A stretch of DNA of 64,000 nt from Parvimonas sp. oral taxon 393 str. F0440 (GTDB lineage Bacteria > Bacillota > Clostridia > Tissierellales > Peptoniphilaceae), in contig AFUS01000005.1 in NCBI GenBank assembly GCA_000223315.2, positions 124,001 to 188,000 of the forward strand, read 5' to 3'. The position numbers and the translations under genes are program-made. Under the pieces are notes generated by a model, which saw nothing but the letters and a program-made list of their open reading frames with translations, was not told the DNA's origin and did not search any database. Position 1 is the first letter of the stretch. Each line of letters begins with the position of its first letter. This document shows, piece after piece, positions 10,881-20,962 of this stretch.

Positions 10881-10919
10881 ATACACAATAAGTGTATCAT
10901 TTTTTCGAAAATTTTTCAA
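10881..10919 (-). promoter_or_regulatory. candidate pyrH promoter with an inverted repeat over the -10 box
   Basis: On the minus strand TTGAAA (10919-10914) is followed 17 bp later by TACACT (10896-10891), an imperfect -10. A perfect six-base-arm inverted repeat, ATACAC-aataa-GTGTAT (10881-10897), overlaps that -10 and could be an operator or simply a leader hairpin. Confidence 0.4.
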
Positions 10920-10992
10920 TATTTAAAATATATTTATAAATATATAAACTTCAAAAAATATATTAAAATTAAATTTTGCATTTAAGTAATAT

Positions 10993-11021
10993 AAAAAAGA
11001 TTGAAATATAATTCCAATCTT
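10993..11021 (-). terminator. Rho-independent terminator after the 11048 lipoprotein gene
   Basis: On the minus strand AAGATTG-gaattatattt-CAATCTT runs into TTTTAT. It lies about 27 bp past the lipoprotein stop. Confidence 0.65.
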
Positions 11022-11047
11022 ATCTTATTTTTTATCAATAAAATATT

Positions 11048-11626
11048 TTATTTTTTATCTTTTTTCATTTCTCGCTCTATTTCATCTTTAACTTTTGGAG
11101 AAAGTTCATCTTTATTATTCTCCATACCTTTAACTGTATTTTTATATTGATTAACTAAATCCTTAGCTTCTTTATAAGCATTTATATATTCGTTGTCATC
11201 ACTCTCTATTCCATATTTATTCAAATTATCAACATATTCTATCCCCAAAAGTGTATCTAAAATCGTAAATTCATCTTTGATTTCAAATCTATAATTTGGA
11301 TAAAACTTACTATCAGAATTTATATATTTTTTCCCGTTCCTTACTTCTATTTTTAGGTTAAAGGCTTCAAAGAATGCTTCTTCTCTGTTTGGCTTTTTAA
11401 AAACTTCTCCATTCTTATCAACTATAACACCTGAATTTTTGTTCCAACAATAGTCAGGATATTTTATATTAACTTTATCCATATGAAATACAATACGTCC
11501 ATTGTCATTTGCTAAAAATACTTTATTTCTAAACTTTTCTATACTAATATTAGAACTTTTACAAGAAGAAAAAAGAATTAAAAAGCAAAAATTAAAAATT
11601 AAAATTTTAAAAAATCTTTTCATCAT
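11048..11626 (-). CDS. hypothetical lipoprotein
   Basis: The 192-residue product opens with a lysine/arginine start, a hydrophobic stretch and a lipobox ending LILFSSC (Cys about residue 22), so it should be a lipid-anchored surface protein. The rest is hydrophilic and rich in Asn, Lys, Asp and Glu, ending in a charged helix (SPKVKDEIEREMKKDKK). I recognise no catalytic or binding motif. GGAG stands eight bases before the ATG. Its start overlaps the stop of the broken upstream frame (ATGATG), so the two were probably co-translated. Function unknown. Confidence 0.7.
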   Translation of the reverse strand: MMKRFFKILIFNFCFLILFSSCKSSNISIEKFRNKVFLANDNGRIVFHMDKVNIKYPDYCWNKNSGVIVDKNGEVFKKPNREEAFFEAFNLKIEVRNGKKYINSDSKFYPNYRFEIKDEFTILDTLLGIEYVDNLNKYGIESDDNEYINAYKEAKDLVNQYKNTVKGMENNKDELSPKVKDEIEREMKKDKK

Positions 11627-11997
11627 TTTTTACATCTCCATAATTTTCTCCTAAAAGTTGGTGCAACTCTACCATAAAGTTTTCCCTTATAAAGAGCATA
11701 TTTCTTTCCTCTTTTATTTATTATTTTTATAAAATACAAATATCCGCTATAGGAAATTCCATTTCTGTATTCGGTTTTTCAAAATTTATCTACCGGATTC
11801 TTAATATATAAACTATATCTGATAGTAGCAGAATATATTATATCGACATCATTAAATTCAGCAATTTGATTTTGAAAAACTAGATTTTCCTCAATAGCAC
11901 TAATTCTAATAGAATTCATACTAAAAAGCAAAAGAGAAAATGTTGTTAATAAGACTTTAAAATTAAAAAGTTTAATTTTTTTACTCATAATAACCAC
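11623..11997 (-). pseudogene. small exported protein interrupted by an in-frame TGA
   Basis: The first part (11779-11997, 72 residues) begins MSKKIKLFNFKVLLTTFSLL, a clear signal peptide, and ends KNPVDKF at a TGA. The same frame stays open for another 51 codons (KTEYRNGISYSGYLYFIKII...) and stops inside the start of the next lipoprotein gene. No single-base shift explains the break as well as a nonsense codon does. The best AGGTGG-type ribosome binding site precedes the MSKK methionine; the nominal first methionine lies three codons earlier. Function unknown. It could also be a genuine 72-residue protein followed by leftover open frame. Confidence 0.5.
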
Positions 11998-12014
11998 CTC
12001 CGTATATTATTTTC

Positions 12015-12043
12015 ATTATACCACATTAATGAAACGAATTCAA
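12015..12043 (-). promoter_or_regulatory. promoter of the small exported protein/lipoprotein pair
   Basis: On the minus strand TTGAAT (12043-12038), a 17-bp spacer ending TGG, and TATAAT (12020-12015), an extended -10 promoter. Confidence 0.7.
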
Positions 12044-12067
12044 TAATCATTACTGTAAATTATATAA

Positions 12068-12095
12068 AAAAAGACAAACAGCAATGTTTATCTTA
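12068..12095 (-). terminator. Rho-independent terminator of recG
   Basis: On the minus strand AAGATAAACA-ttgc-TGTTTGTCTT, with one mismatch, is followed by a T run. The stem begins at the recG stop codon itself. Confidence 0.7.
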
Positions 12096-14119
12096 ATTCA
12101 TAATTATATTTTCACTTATATTTTGGATAAACTCGTCAACATTTCTTTTTACAACTTGATTTTCTTCTTTTTCAAAATTAAAATCATATTTCAAAAGCTT
12201 ATCAACATATTTTATAGCTAATTTTAAAAGCTCATAATCTTTTTGAATATTTAAAATTTTAAATCTAGCTTCTCCTGATTGACGATATCCAAGTATATCG
12301 CCATATCCTCTTAGTAAAAAATCTTGTTCAGAAATATAAAAACCATCATTTGATGAACACATTATATCCATTCTCTTTTTTACATTTGTACTTTTATTAT
12401 TACTAACTAAAATGCAAAAACTTTCATAATTTCCTCTTCCTATTCTTCCTCTTAGTTGATGTAATTGACTAAGACCAAATCTTTCTGCATTGTAAATTAC
12501 CATTATATTTGAATTAGGAACATTAATTCCAACTTCTATTACAGTAGTTGCAACTAGAACTTTTATTTTTCGGTTTTCAAAATTTTTCATTATCCTATCT
12601 TTGTCAACGGGTTTTATCTTCCCATGTATAAACTCAATTTCAACGTCTTGAAAATATCTTTCTTTTAGACGTTCATATAAATTTATAACTGACTGTAATT
12701 CCAATGTATCGCTCTCATCGACAAGTGGACAAACAATATATGCCTGACGTCCTTCTGATATATGTTTTTTATAAAATTCATATATCTTTCTTCATAATTT
12801 TCATCCACAAAATAAGTATTTACCTTTCCTCTACCACTAGGCAATTCATCAATAGTAGAAATATCCAAATCACAGAACATAACAAGACCGACAGTCCTAG
12901 GTATAGGAGTTGCACTCATTACTAATATATCCGGATTTTTTGATTTTTTAGAAAGTAAAAGTCTTTGTTTAACACCAAATCTATGTTGTTCATCCGTAAT
13001 AACAAAACCTAAATTCTTGTAAACAACTTTTTCTTGAAAAACAGCATGTGTACCAATTATAATATCAACTGCTCCATTTTCAATCTTTTCTCTAATAACT
13101 TTCTTTTCCGATTCTTTTAAACTTCCAACTAACAACTCAACTTTTATATTATATTTTGAAAAAAGTTTTTTGGCACTTTCATAATGCTGTCTAGCTAAAA
13201 TTTCAGTCGGAGCCATTAAAACTGATTGAAATCCATTTTTTATAACATTAAACACAGCAATAAAAGATATAATTGTTTTTCCACAACCTACATCTCCTTG
13301 AACTAATCTATTCATTTGCTTATCGCTAGTCATATCTTTAAAAATATCATCTAAAACTTTATTTTGTGAATTTGTCAATTTAAAACTCAATGATTTTATA
13401 AAACCAAATGTTTCATCTTTTATCTCAAATTTAATAGCATCCTCATTATTTCTCTTTAATTTTTTCATAGAGAGTTGAAAGTAAAAAATCTCATCAAATG
13501 AAAGTCTTCTTTTTGCTCTAATAAAACTTTCATTATCTTTTGGAAAATGAATATTTCTAATTGCAGTATCATAACTTTCCAATTTCAATTCTTTTAAAAT
13601 ATTATTCGGTAACTTTTCTTCAAAAAAAGAATTACTATTTAATAAATTTTTTATAATCTTTACAATGTCTAAGTTAGAAATTCCTTTACACAGATGATAT
13701 TGAGGAATTATACTTCCAACAACATTCGTTTTATTTTGCATTGTAGGAGCTTGAATTTCCACATTTTTTCCAAACAACTTTACTCTACCATACATTTCAT
13801 ATACATTATTAATCTTTAAATTTTTTGAAATAAAAATATTATTAAAATATACAATTGTGCAATAATTCATTTCTTCATCCATTGCTAAAAATTTTGTAAC
13901 TCTAATATTTCTTTTCTTTCTATTTTCCATTAAAGAAATAATTTTTAATCTAAATGAGTAACTTCCTTCATCTGTAATTTCAGAAATTTTTTTAAATCTT
14001 GTAGTATCAATATAAGAATATGGATAATACTCTAATAAATTATTTACTGTAAAAATTCCAAGTTTATTTAAAAGAGATAATTTTTTCTCTCCTATACCTT
14101 TAATATCTTTTAATTCCAT
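12093..14119 (-). CDS. recG: ATP-dependent DNA helicase RecG (frameshifted in this sequence)
   Basis: Branch-migrating helicase that remodels stalled forks and Holliday junctions. The N-terminal wedge domain starts MELKDIKGIGEKKLSLLNKLGI. Walker A is VQGDVGCGKT, motif Ia APTEILARQHY, DEQH is the Walker B box, and motif III SATPIPRT. The C-terminal helicase half has TTVIEVGINVPN and QLHQLRGRIGRG. The frame breaks near 12790-12796, where one missing base in a TATAT stretch separates the two pieces; restoring it gives EFYKKHISEGRQAYIVCPLV. Start ATG 14119 has AAGGAT upstream and lies downstream of the fakA terminator. Confidence 0.93.
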
Positions 14120-14130
14120 AATTATCCTTA

Positions 14131-14155
14131 CAAAAAAAGTCCTTACGGACTTTTC
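14131..14155 (-). terminator. terminator between fakA and recG
   Basis: On the minus strand AAAAGTCC-gtaa-GGACTTTTTTT begins two bases past the fakA stop and ends 12 bases before the recG start. Reads into recG must pass this hairpin. Confidence 0.8.
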
Positions 14156-14156
14156 T

Positions 14157-15778
14157 TTATTCAACTGAAATTAAATAATAATACAATGGCTGACCACCAT
14201 ATACCAATTCAACTTCAACATCTTCATATTTTTCTTCAACAATTTTTGCTAATTTATTAGCATCTTCTTCTTTTACATCTTCCCCATAATAAATACTTAC
14301 TATAGAAGAATCTTCATCAACAAGTTGATCAATAAGTTTTTCAAAAGTATCTTCTATTTTCTTTTCAGAAATTGTAATTTTATTTTCATTCAATCCCATG
14401 AAATCATCTTTTTCAATCCTAACACCTTCAATTTCAGTATCTCTAAGAGCATAAGTAATTTGTCCTACTTTTACATTTGAAATTGCTTCAGTCATAAGTT
14501 CAATATTTTCTTCAACAGATAAAGATTCATCAAAATTAAATAATGAACTAAATGCTTGAGGGATTTGTTTTGTCTTTATCACATGAAGTCTTTTTGTAGA
14601 GATTTTTGCAGCTTGTTCAGAAACAAGTATTATATTACTATTATTTGGGAAACAAAAATATCATCAGCATTAATCTTTTCAACTGCATTTAAAATATCTT
14701 CAGTTGAAGGATTCATAGTTTGTCCACCTGTAATAATTTCATCTACACCCATACTCTTAAATATTTCATCAATTCCTTCTCCAGTTGAAATAGAAATAAA
14801 TCCATATTTTTTATGTTCTTTAACTTCTTCAGAATGTTTAGCTTCTGCAACTTCCTTATCAGTATGATGTAAATGATTATGTTGTCTTCTCATATTATCA
14901 ATTTTTAAGTCATGTAAAGGTCCAAATTCTAAAGCCCATTCAATAGCTTGACCGGGATGATTTGTGTGAACATGAACTTTTATAATATTATCACCTTTAA
15001 CAACAATTAAAGAATCTCCAATACTTGCTAGTTTATCTCTTAAAATTTCATATTCTTCTGAATCACTAGTAACCATAAATTCAGTACAATATCCAAATTT
15101 TATATCTTCATCTTGTTGAGCAGCTAAATGTTCAATTCTTGCAGGCTTATTGAATTCATAATTATTTTTAATTTCAACAATTTCATCACCTAAAGCGCCT
15201 TCTAAAAGATACATTAATCCACGACCACCAGCATCAACTACTTCTGCCTCTTTTAAAATAGGTAGTATTTCAGGAGTTTTTTCTAAACTTCTAAAACCCT
15301 CTTTTAAAATTTCTCTGCAAAATTCAATTTGATCGTCATAATTTGTATAATTAGCTTCAGCAAATTCTCCCATTTCTCTTATAACAGTAAGAATTGTTCC
15401 TTCAGTAGGTTTAATAACTGATTTATATGCTACTTTATACGCATTTACAAAACAATCTTTAATTGTTTCTACATCAAGGGTAACACTTTCTTTGCTTCCT
15501 AAATAAAAGCCTCTCAAAATTTGAGATAAGATTACTCCTGAATTTCCTCTTGCACCCATCAATGCTCCATCACTAATTGCTTTTGTAACATCAGCACAAG
15601 TATTAATTTTTGAATTTTCTAAATTTTTTATTGCTGATTTCATAGTCAAAGACATATTAGTACCTGTATCTCCATCTGGAACCGGAAATACATTTAAGCT
15701 ATTAACTATCTCTTTATTTGATTCAAGATAATTACGAGCTCTTACAAATGTCATTTGTAACTGTTCACTATTTATCAT
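14157..15778 (-). CDS. fakA: DAK2-domain fatty acid kinase subunit, FakA/YloV-like (frameshifted in this sequence)
   Basis: ATP-binding subunit that, with a DegV-type FakB, phosphorylates exogenous fatty acids. The N-terminal DAK2 domain has NVFPVPDGDTGTNMSLTM, GARGNSGVILSQILRGF and VDAGGRGLMYLLEG. The middle and C-terminal domain follow (YCTEFMV, GDSLIVVKGDNIIKVHVHT, GGQTMNPSTEDIL). The frame breaks at a short run (plus-strand 14650-14652); one restored T gives FVFPNNSNIILVSEQAAK and joins the last 141 residues. The order asp23-fakA-recG is the common yloU-yloV-recG arrangement. Confidence 0.9.
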
Positions 15779-15787
15779 AAATTCCTC

Positions 15788-16141
15788 CTAATTATCTTCT
15801 AATTTAATTCCATGTACATTAACATTAACTTTTTTAACTGTTAGTCCTGTCAAATTTTCAACATTATATTTTACATTTTCTATTATATTTTCACAAACTG
15901 TTGATATTTTTATTCCGTATTGAATAACAATATGTAAATCTATAAAAATATTATTTTCTTTAATTACAACATTAACACCCTTACCTAAATTATCCCAACC
16001 TAAAAGTTGATAAATTCCATCTTTAGGAGAAACATTAGCCAATCCGCTAACCCCATAACTTTCTCTTAACACATTAGCTACGATTGTTTTAATCACAGTT
16101 GGATTAATAGAAACTTTACCTAATTCATTATTAAATTCCAT
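15788..16141 (-). CDS. Asp23/Gls24 family protein (YloU-like)
   Basis: The 117-residue product is a small soluble Asp23/DUF322 protein: GKVSINPTVIKTIVANVLRESYGVSGLA, then KGVNVVIKENNIFIDLHIVIQYGIKI and a closing VKKVNVNVHGI. Members are linked to envelope homeostasis, and YloU is nearly always encoded directly before the DAK2 kinase, as here (nine bases apart). AGGAGG precedes the ATG. The biochemical role is not established by sequence. Confidence 0.88.
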   Translation of the reverse strand: MEFNNELGKVSINPTVIKTIVANVLRESYGVSGLANVSPKDGIYQLLGWDNLGKGVNVVIKENNIFIDLHIVIQYGIKISTVCENIIENVKYNVENLTGLTVKKVNVNVHGIKLEDN

Positions 16142-16211
16142 AAAATACCTCCTAATTTATACATAAGTATATAGATTACTATATCAAATTTTAACAAAAA
16201 AATCAAGATTT

Positions 16212-17574
16212 TTATATATCTTTAATTGCAGATTCCCATTTTACTTTCATAACAAAAAGAAAAATATAAATGCTGCCATACAGTTTGAAAATAAGTTTCC
16301 CCAAAAAATAGAATATACTCCTAAATACTTTTCAGTAAAAATAATAAAAACATATCTTAGTAACCAAACTCTCATTATTCCAGTTAATAATGGCATTTTT
16401 GTTCGTCCAAGACCAATAAAAACTCCTTGTTCAACTGTAAATATCCCAAAACCTATTACTGAATACATATAAATTGTTAATGCCTTATTAGTTATAGTAG
16501 TAATTTCCGGATTTTTTTGGAATAATTCTACAATATAAGGATTTAAAGGTGTAAAAATAATAATTATTGCAAAAACAATTATTAAAGAAAATAAAATACC
16601 ATAATAAAATATTTTTTTTGCATTCTTTGAATTTCCATTTCCTATATTCATACTTATCATTGTAGTAACTGTAGTTCCTACACTTGTTGGTAATACGAAA
16701 TATATTGAATTTATATTTGATGCAATTGTAGAAGCATTAAGTGCAATAGATCCATATTTTACAACTTCTTTATTAATTAAAAAGAATCCTATATAAACTA
16801 AAATATATGATAAAACACTTGGAATAGCTAAATTCATCGTCTTTTTAATAAAATTTAAATCAAATTTAAAATTTTTCATAGAAAGTTGCATATCCGACTT
16901 TTTTATAAATAAATCATAATACATCCAAATACCAATTAAAAAGTAAGACATAAAAGATGCAGAAACTGCTCCAAAAACTCCCAAATTCAAAATTGATAAA
17001 AAGACAGTATTAAAAATTATCTTAAAAACTAATAAAATTATCATACGTAAAAATGGAGCTTCAGGATGTCCAGTTCCATTTTTTATAGAATTAAAAATAG
17101 ATGCCATAAATAAAAAGGTAAAACAAAAGAATAAAGTCCCAAATATTGAAAAACATGTGCAGAAAGTTCCACATTAACTCCTCTTGATATTACATACGAT
17201 AAAATAATACATAAAGGTGAAAGTAATAGTCCTATCACAAAAGATAAAACTAAAATTTGGACTGATGCTTGTTTAGTTTTCTCAATATCTCCTTTTCCAT
17301 ACATTTGCCCTATTATTGCCGAAGCAGCAACACTTAATCCTTGTGAAAAAGCATTTAATATATTTATTACAGACTGTGAAAAACCAATTGCTCCTGCAAT
17401 AACATAACCAGCTTTATTATTTAAAAATAATCCGTCTGTAATTGGAATTAAAGATTGCACTACTCCCATCATAAATATAGGGATAGTCAAAATAAAAATT
17501 GTTTTCATAACATTTTCACTTAAAATCATATTTCGACGTTCTTCAGAACTTTTATTTAAAAATTTTATATTCAT
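16212..17574 (-). CDS. MATE family efflux transporter (frameshifted twice in this sequence)
   Basis: Multidrug and toxin extrusion family, a sodium- or proton-driven exporter with 12 expected membrane helices in two homologous halves. The start at 17574 (MNIKFLNKSSEERRNMIL) follows GGAG at eight bases. Helix 1 is TIFILTIPIFMMGVVQSLIPITDGLFL. The frame breaks near 17108-17110, where one added T gives FYFMASIFNSIKNGTGHPEAPFLRM, and again at the end (plus-strand A5 at 16254-16258), where one added base extends the tail to FFFVMKVKWESAIKDI and a stop at 16212. Substrate unknown. Confidence 0.85.
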
Positions 17575-17592
17575 AATAATCACTCCAATTAG

Positions 17593-17621
17593 ATTATATA
17601 CCTTAATATATATTTTTTCAA
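17593..17621 (-). promoter_or_regulatory. promoter of the minus-strand MATE gene
   Basis: On the minus strand TTGAAA (17621-17616), 17-bp spacer, TATAAT (17598-17593), 19 bp before the chosen start codon. Confidence 0.7.
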
Positions 17622-17668
17622 TCCACAATGCTTATCATCCAATAGGAAATACAAAAAATTTTTTCATT

Positions 17669-17700
17669 AAAAATAGCTGTCGATTTTTCGACAGCTATTG
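17669..17700 (-). terminator. Rho-independent terminator of ispH-rpsA
   Basis: On the minus strand AATAGCTGTCG-aaaaat-CGACAGCTATT followed by T-rich sequence; an 11-bp stem about 20 bp past the stop codon. Confidence 0.85.
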
Positions 17701-17719
17701 AAAATTAATATTCAAATTT

Positions 17720-19743
17720 TTATAATTCGATATCAAGTAAAGCACCAATTGAGTTATCTAATTCTTGATTTTCAAATTTTGTTTCTTCTTGTTCTTCTTC
17801 AACAACAGCTTCTTGTTCTTGTTGTTCTTCTTCAACAGTTTCTACAACCGGCTTTTCAAGAAGTTCTTTTATAGATAAAGATATTTTTTGATTTTCTTCA
17901 TCAATGTTGATGATTTTTACTTCAACTTCATCTCCAATATTTAATACATCTGATGCTTTTTCAATATGATCATGAGAGATTTGTGAAATATGAACTAAAC
18001 CTTCAACATTTTCTTTCAATTTAACAAACGCGCCAAAATCAACAAGATTTATAACTGTTCCAGTTACAACATCTCCAACAGAATTATTTTCTAAGAATAA
18101 TTCAAATGGTTTCTTTGTCAATTGTTTTAAACCTAAAGAAATTCTATTTCTTTCTCTATTAAGTTTTAAAATAACAACTTCAACTTCATCTCCAACAGAT
18201 AAAATATCAGAAGGTTTTTTAATTCTATTCCAAGAAATATCTGAAACATGAATTAAACCGTCAACATCACCTAAGTTAACGAATGCTCCAAAGTCAGTTA
18301 ATTTTCTAACAGTTCCTGTTAAAACATCATCAACTGATAATTTACTCCAAGCCAAGTCTAATTTTTCTTGTAATTCTTTTTCTTCAACTTCTCTTCTTGA
18401 AAGAACAACTTTTTTCTTTCTTTCATCAATATTTATTATTGCACATTCTAATTTCTTACCAATATATGGTGTAAAATCTTTTACGAAGCTAGTTGTAATA
18501 TGACTTGCAGGAATAAAAGCATTAATACCATCAACAGTAGCTAATAGGCCTCCTTTAACTTCTTTTACTACTTCAGCTTCTACCAACTCTTTATTATTGA
18601 ATTTTTCAACAAGATTTTGCCAATCTTTCAGTGATTCTACTCTTCTAGTTGATAAAACTACATTACCTTCTCCGTCATCAAGTTTAATTACATAAACGTC
18701 AATTTCTTGTCCTTCATGAAATAAATCTTTAGGTTTTTTAGTAATGTCAGAAGATAACTCATCAAGTTTAATAATCCCATCACTTCTATAACCGATATTT
18801 ACCATAACTTCAGTTTCAGTAACATAAATTATAGTTCCTTTAACTACGTCTCTTGGATAAATTTTCTTAATACTCCCTTCTATTTGTTCCATAAATTCAT
18901 CCTTGCTTAAAATTTCCATACCTTCAACTACCTCCTCTATTAACCAATCCGGAGTTGAAGCGCCGGCGGTTAATCCTATTTTCTTATATTTTACCATATC
19001 TTTCAATGGTAAATCTAAAAATGTTTCAATCCTATATACATATTTACAATGCTTTTTAGCTACATCATAAAGTTTATTTGTATTTGAGCTACTGTATCCC
19101 CCAATAACAATCATACAATCTACTTTTTTAGAAATTTCTTCGCAAGAATTTTGTCTTTTTGAAGTTGCATCACAAATTGTATTTTCAATTATAACATTTT
19201 CATTCCTATCCTTTATTATATCAGAAAATTGAAAAAATTTCTCTACTAAATTGGTCGTTTGTGAAATAATATATAAATTTTTTTGTTTTTTATCATTTCT
19301 GCTTCTTCTTTTGTATTTATTACACAATATTTTTCACCACAATACCCAACCATAGCTTTAATTTCCGGATGATTTTTATCTCCGATAATTATAATTTCAT
19401 ATCCATTTTCAACTTTTTTTTCAATTTTTCTATATATATTCAACAGAACAGGACAAGTACAATCAATACATTTATGTCCATATTCTATCATTTTTTTCTT
19501 AATACTTGGATGTATTCCATGAGAACGCAAAACAATAGTTCCTTTTGTTTCTTTCTCAAAATCATCTATTACCTTAAGCCCCTTTTTATCAAATCTTTCC
19601 ACAACTTGTGGATTGTGAATTAATTCTCCATAGGAATACACTTTTTCATCATTTTGTTTTTCATTTAAAGTATTTTCAGCCAATTTTACAGCCCTTTTAA
19701 CTCCAAAACAAAAACCCGCATTATTTGCTACATAAATCTCCAT
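17720..19743 (-). CDS. ispH: IspH-ribosomal protein S1 fusion (frameshifted in this sequence)
   Basis: N-terminal about 280 residues are HMBPP reductase, the last MEP step: NNAGFCFGVKRAV with the first cluster Cys, LRSHGIHPS, CIDCTCPVLL, GDKNHPE and LTAGASTPDWLIEEV with the third-Cys region replaced by the usual family context. The C-terminal part holds four S1 RNA-binding repeats (each near G-x-V-x3-T-D-F-G-A-F-V-x-L), then an acidic Glu/Gln tail. Such fusions are known in Clostridia. The frame breaks at an A7 run (plus-strand 19278-19284); one restored A gives KNLYIISQTTNLVEKF. Four S1 repeats rather than six is usual for Gram-positive S1-like proteins. Confidence 0.92.
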
Positions 19744-20311
19744 ATCTTCCTTGATAAATCTTATAGAATAATTCCTCCGTTAATTTATCAATAGCCTCCG
19801 AATCCTCCATATTTTCAAAATTACTAATTTCAATCATAGGATAAATATCAACAGTTATTTTAGAAAAAATTTTGTATGTTCCCTCAATATGAATTGGCAA
19901 AATATTTACTTTATTTTTTAAAGCAATTAAGGCAACCCCTTTTTTCATATTTTTTATATCAATAGTTTTAACTCTTGTTCCTTCAGGAAAAATTCCTAAA
20001 ATATTTCCTGATCTAATAACTCTAAAACAAGATTTTATAGCTTTTAAATCAGTATTTTCTCTATCTATAGGTATAACTCCTAATTTAGTAAAAAATTTTG
20101 CTGATAATTTTTTTTCAAAAATTTCTTTTTTCGAAAGAAAAAATATTTGTTTCTTAGTTAATGTTGCTAGAATAACAGGATCAAAAATATGAGTATGATT
20201 CGCACTTATTATAATCGGCTTATCATCTTTTAAATTTTCAATTCCATTTACTCTTACTCTATAAATTATTTTTATTAGAACAGAAACAATAGCAAGTAAA
20301 AATTTATACAT
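19721..20311 (-). CDS. plsC: 1-acyl-sn-glycerol-3-phosphate acyltransferase family protein
   Basis: Acylates lysophosphatidate to phosphatidate in the membrane, supplying CdsA. The 196-residue product has an N-terminal membrane segment, the catalytic H-x4-D box in ISANHTHIFDPVIL, the FFTKLGVIPIDR block and the substrate-binding FPEGTR motif. It overlaps cmk by eight bases upstream and ispH downstream by 23, typical of a tightly packed operon (flavoprotein-cmk-plsC-ispH/rpsA). Confidence 0.92.
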   Translation of the reverse strand: MYKFLLAIVSVLIKIIYRVRVNGIENLKDDKPIIISANHTHIFDPVILATLTKKQIFFLSKKEIFEKKLSAKFFTKLGVIPIDRENTDLKAIKSCFRVIRSGNILGIFPEGTRVKTIDIKNMKKGVALIALKNKVNILPIHIEGTYKIFSKITVDIYPMIEISNFENMEDSEAIDKLTEELFYKIYQGRYGDLCSK

Positions 20312-20960
20312 TATTTTCTCCTCTAATATATGATAGAAATTCTAAAATTGTTTCTTTAAGTGTCTTATCTGTAGAATCTATTTCAATAGCATCCTTTGCC
20401 TTTTTTAAAGGAGAAGCTTCCCTATTCATATCATCAAAATCTCTTTTTTCGATACTTTCTCTAACTTGTTCCAAATTAAGACCTTTTTTTCTTTCACTTT
20501 GCAAAAATCTTCTTTTTGCTCTCTCTTTTGAAGATGCTGTCAAATAAAATTTAAAATCTGCCTTTGGAAATATTATAGTTCCAACATCCCTACCATCAAG
20601 AACACAACTACCTTCCATTCCTATTTTTCTTTGTATAGCTACCAAATGATTTCTAACATAATCATAACTTGAAACTAAAGAAGCCCCTTTTGAAATTTCA
20701 TCAGTTCTAATTTCTTTTCCTAATTTTACACCATCTACATAAAGATAATTTGATTTGTAAGTAAAGTCTGTATTTTCAAGAATTTCTTTGATTTTTTCAT
20801 GATTATCTAAAGGAATATTATTAGAAATTAGTTTATAAGCAATTGCTCTATACATTGCTCCAGTATCTATATAATTAATCTTTAAAATCTTAGAAAGTTT
20901 TTTTGCGATGGTACTCTTTCCAACTCCTGAAGGTCCATCTATCGCTATAATATAATCCAT
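20304..20960 (-). CDS. cmk: cytidylate kinase
   Basis: Phosphorylates CMP/dCMP. The start at 20960 (MDYIIAIDGPSGVGKSTIAKKL) is supported by AAGGAGAG eight or nine bases upstream. The P-loop is GPSGVGKST; further family segments are YIDTGAMYRAIAYK, VLDGRDVGTIIFPKADFKFYLTAS, and KRDFDDMNREASPL. The gene order cmk-plsC-ispH-rpsA is widespread in Clostridia. Confidence 0.96.
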   Translation of the reverse strand: MDYIIAIDGPSGVGKSTIAKKLSKILKINYIDTGAMYRAIAYKLISNNIPLDNHEKIKEILENTDFTYKSNYLYVDGVKLGKEIRTDEISKGASLVSSYDYVRNHLVAIQRKIGMEGSCVLDGRDVGTIIFPKADFKFYLTASSKERAKRRFLQSERKKGLNLEQVRESIEKRDFDDMNREASPLKKAKDAIEIDSTDKTLKETILEFLSYIRGENNV

Positions 20961-20962
20961 AA

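Noticed and set aside
11779-11781. TGA recoded as tryptophan or selenocysteine in the small exported protein
   Set aside because: Other genes in the window use TGG for Trp and stop at TGA, and no selenocysteine-type hairpin is obvious just downstream; a nonsense change is simpler.
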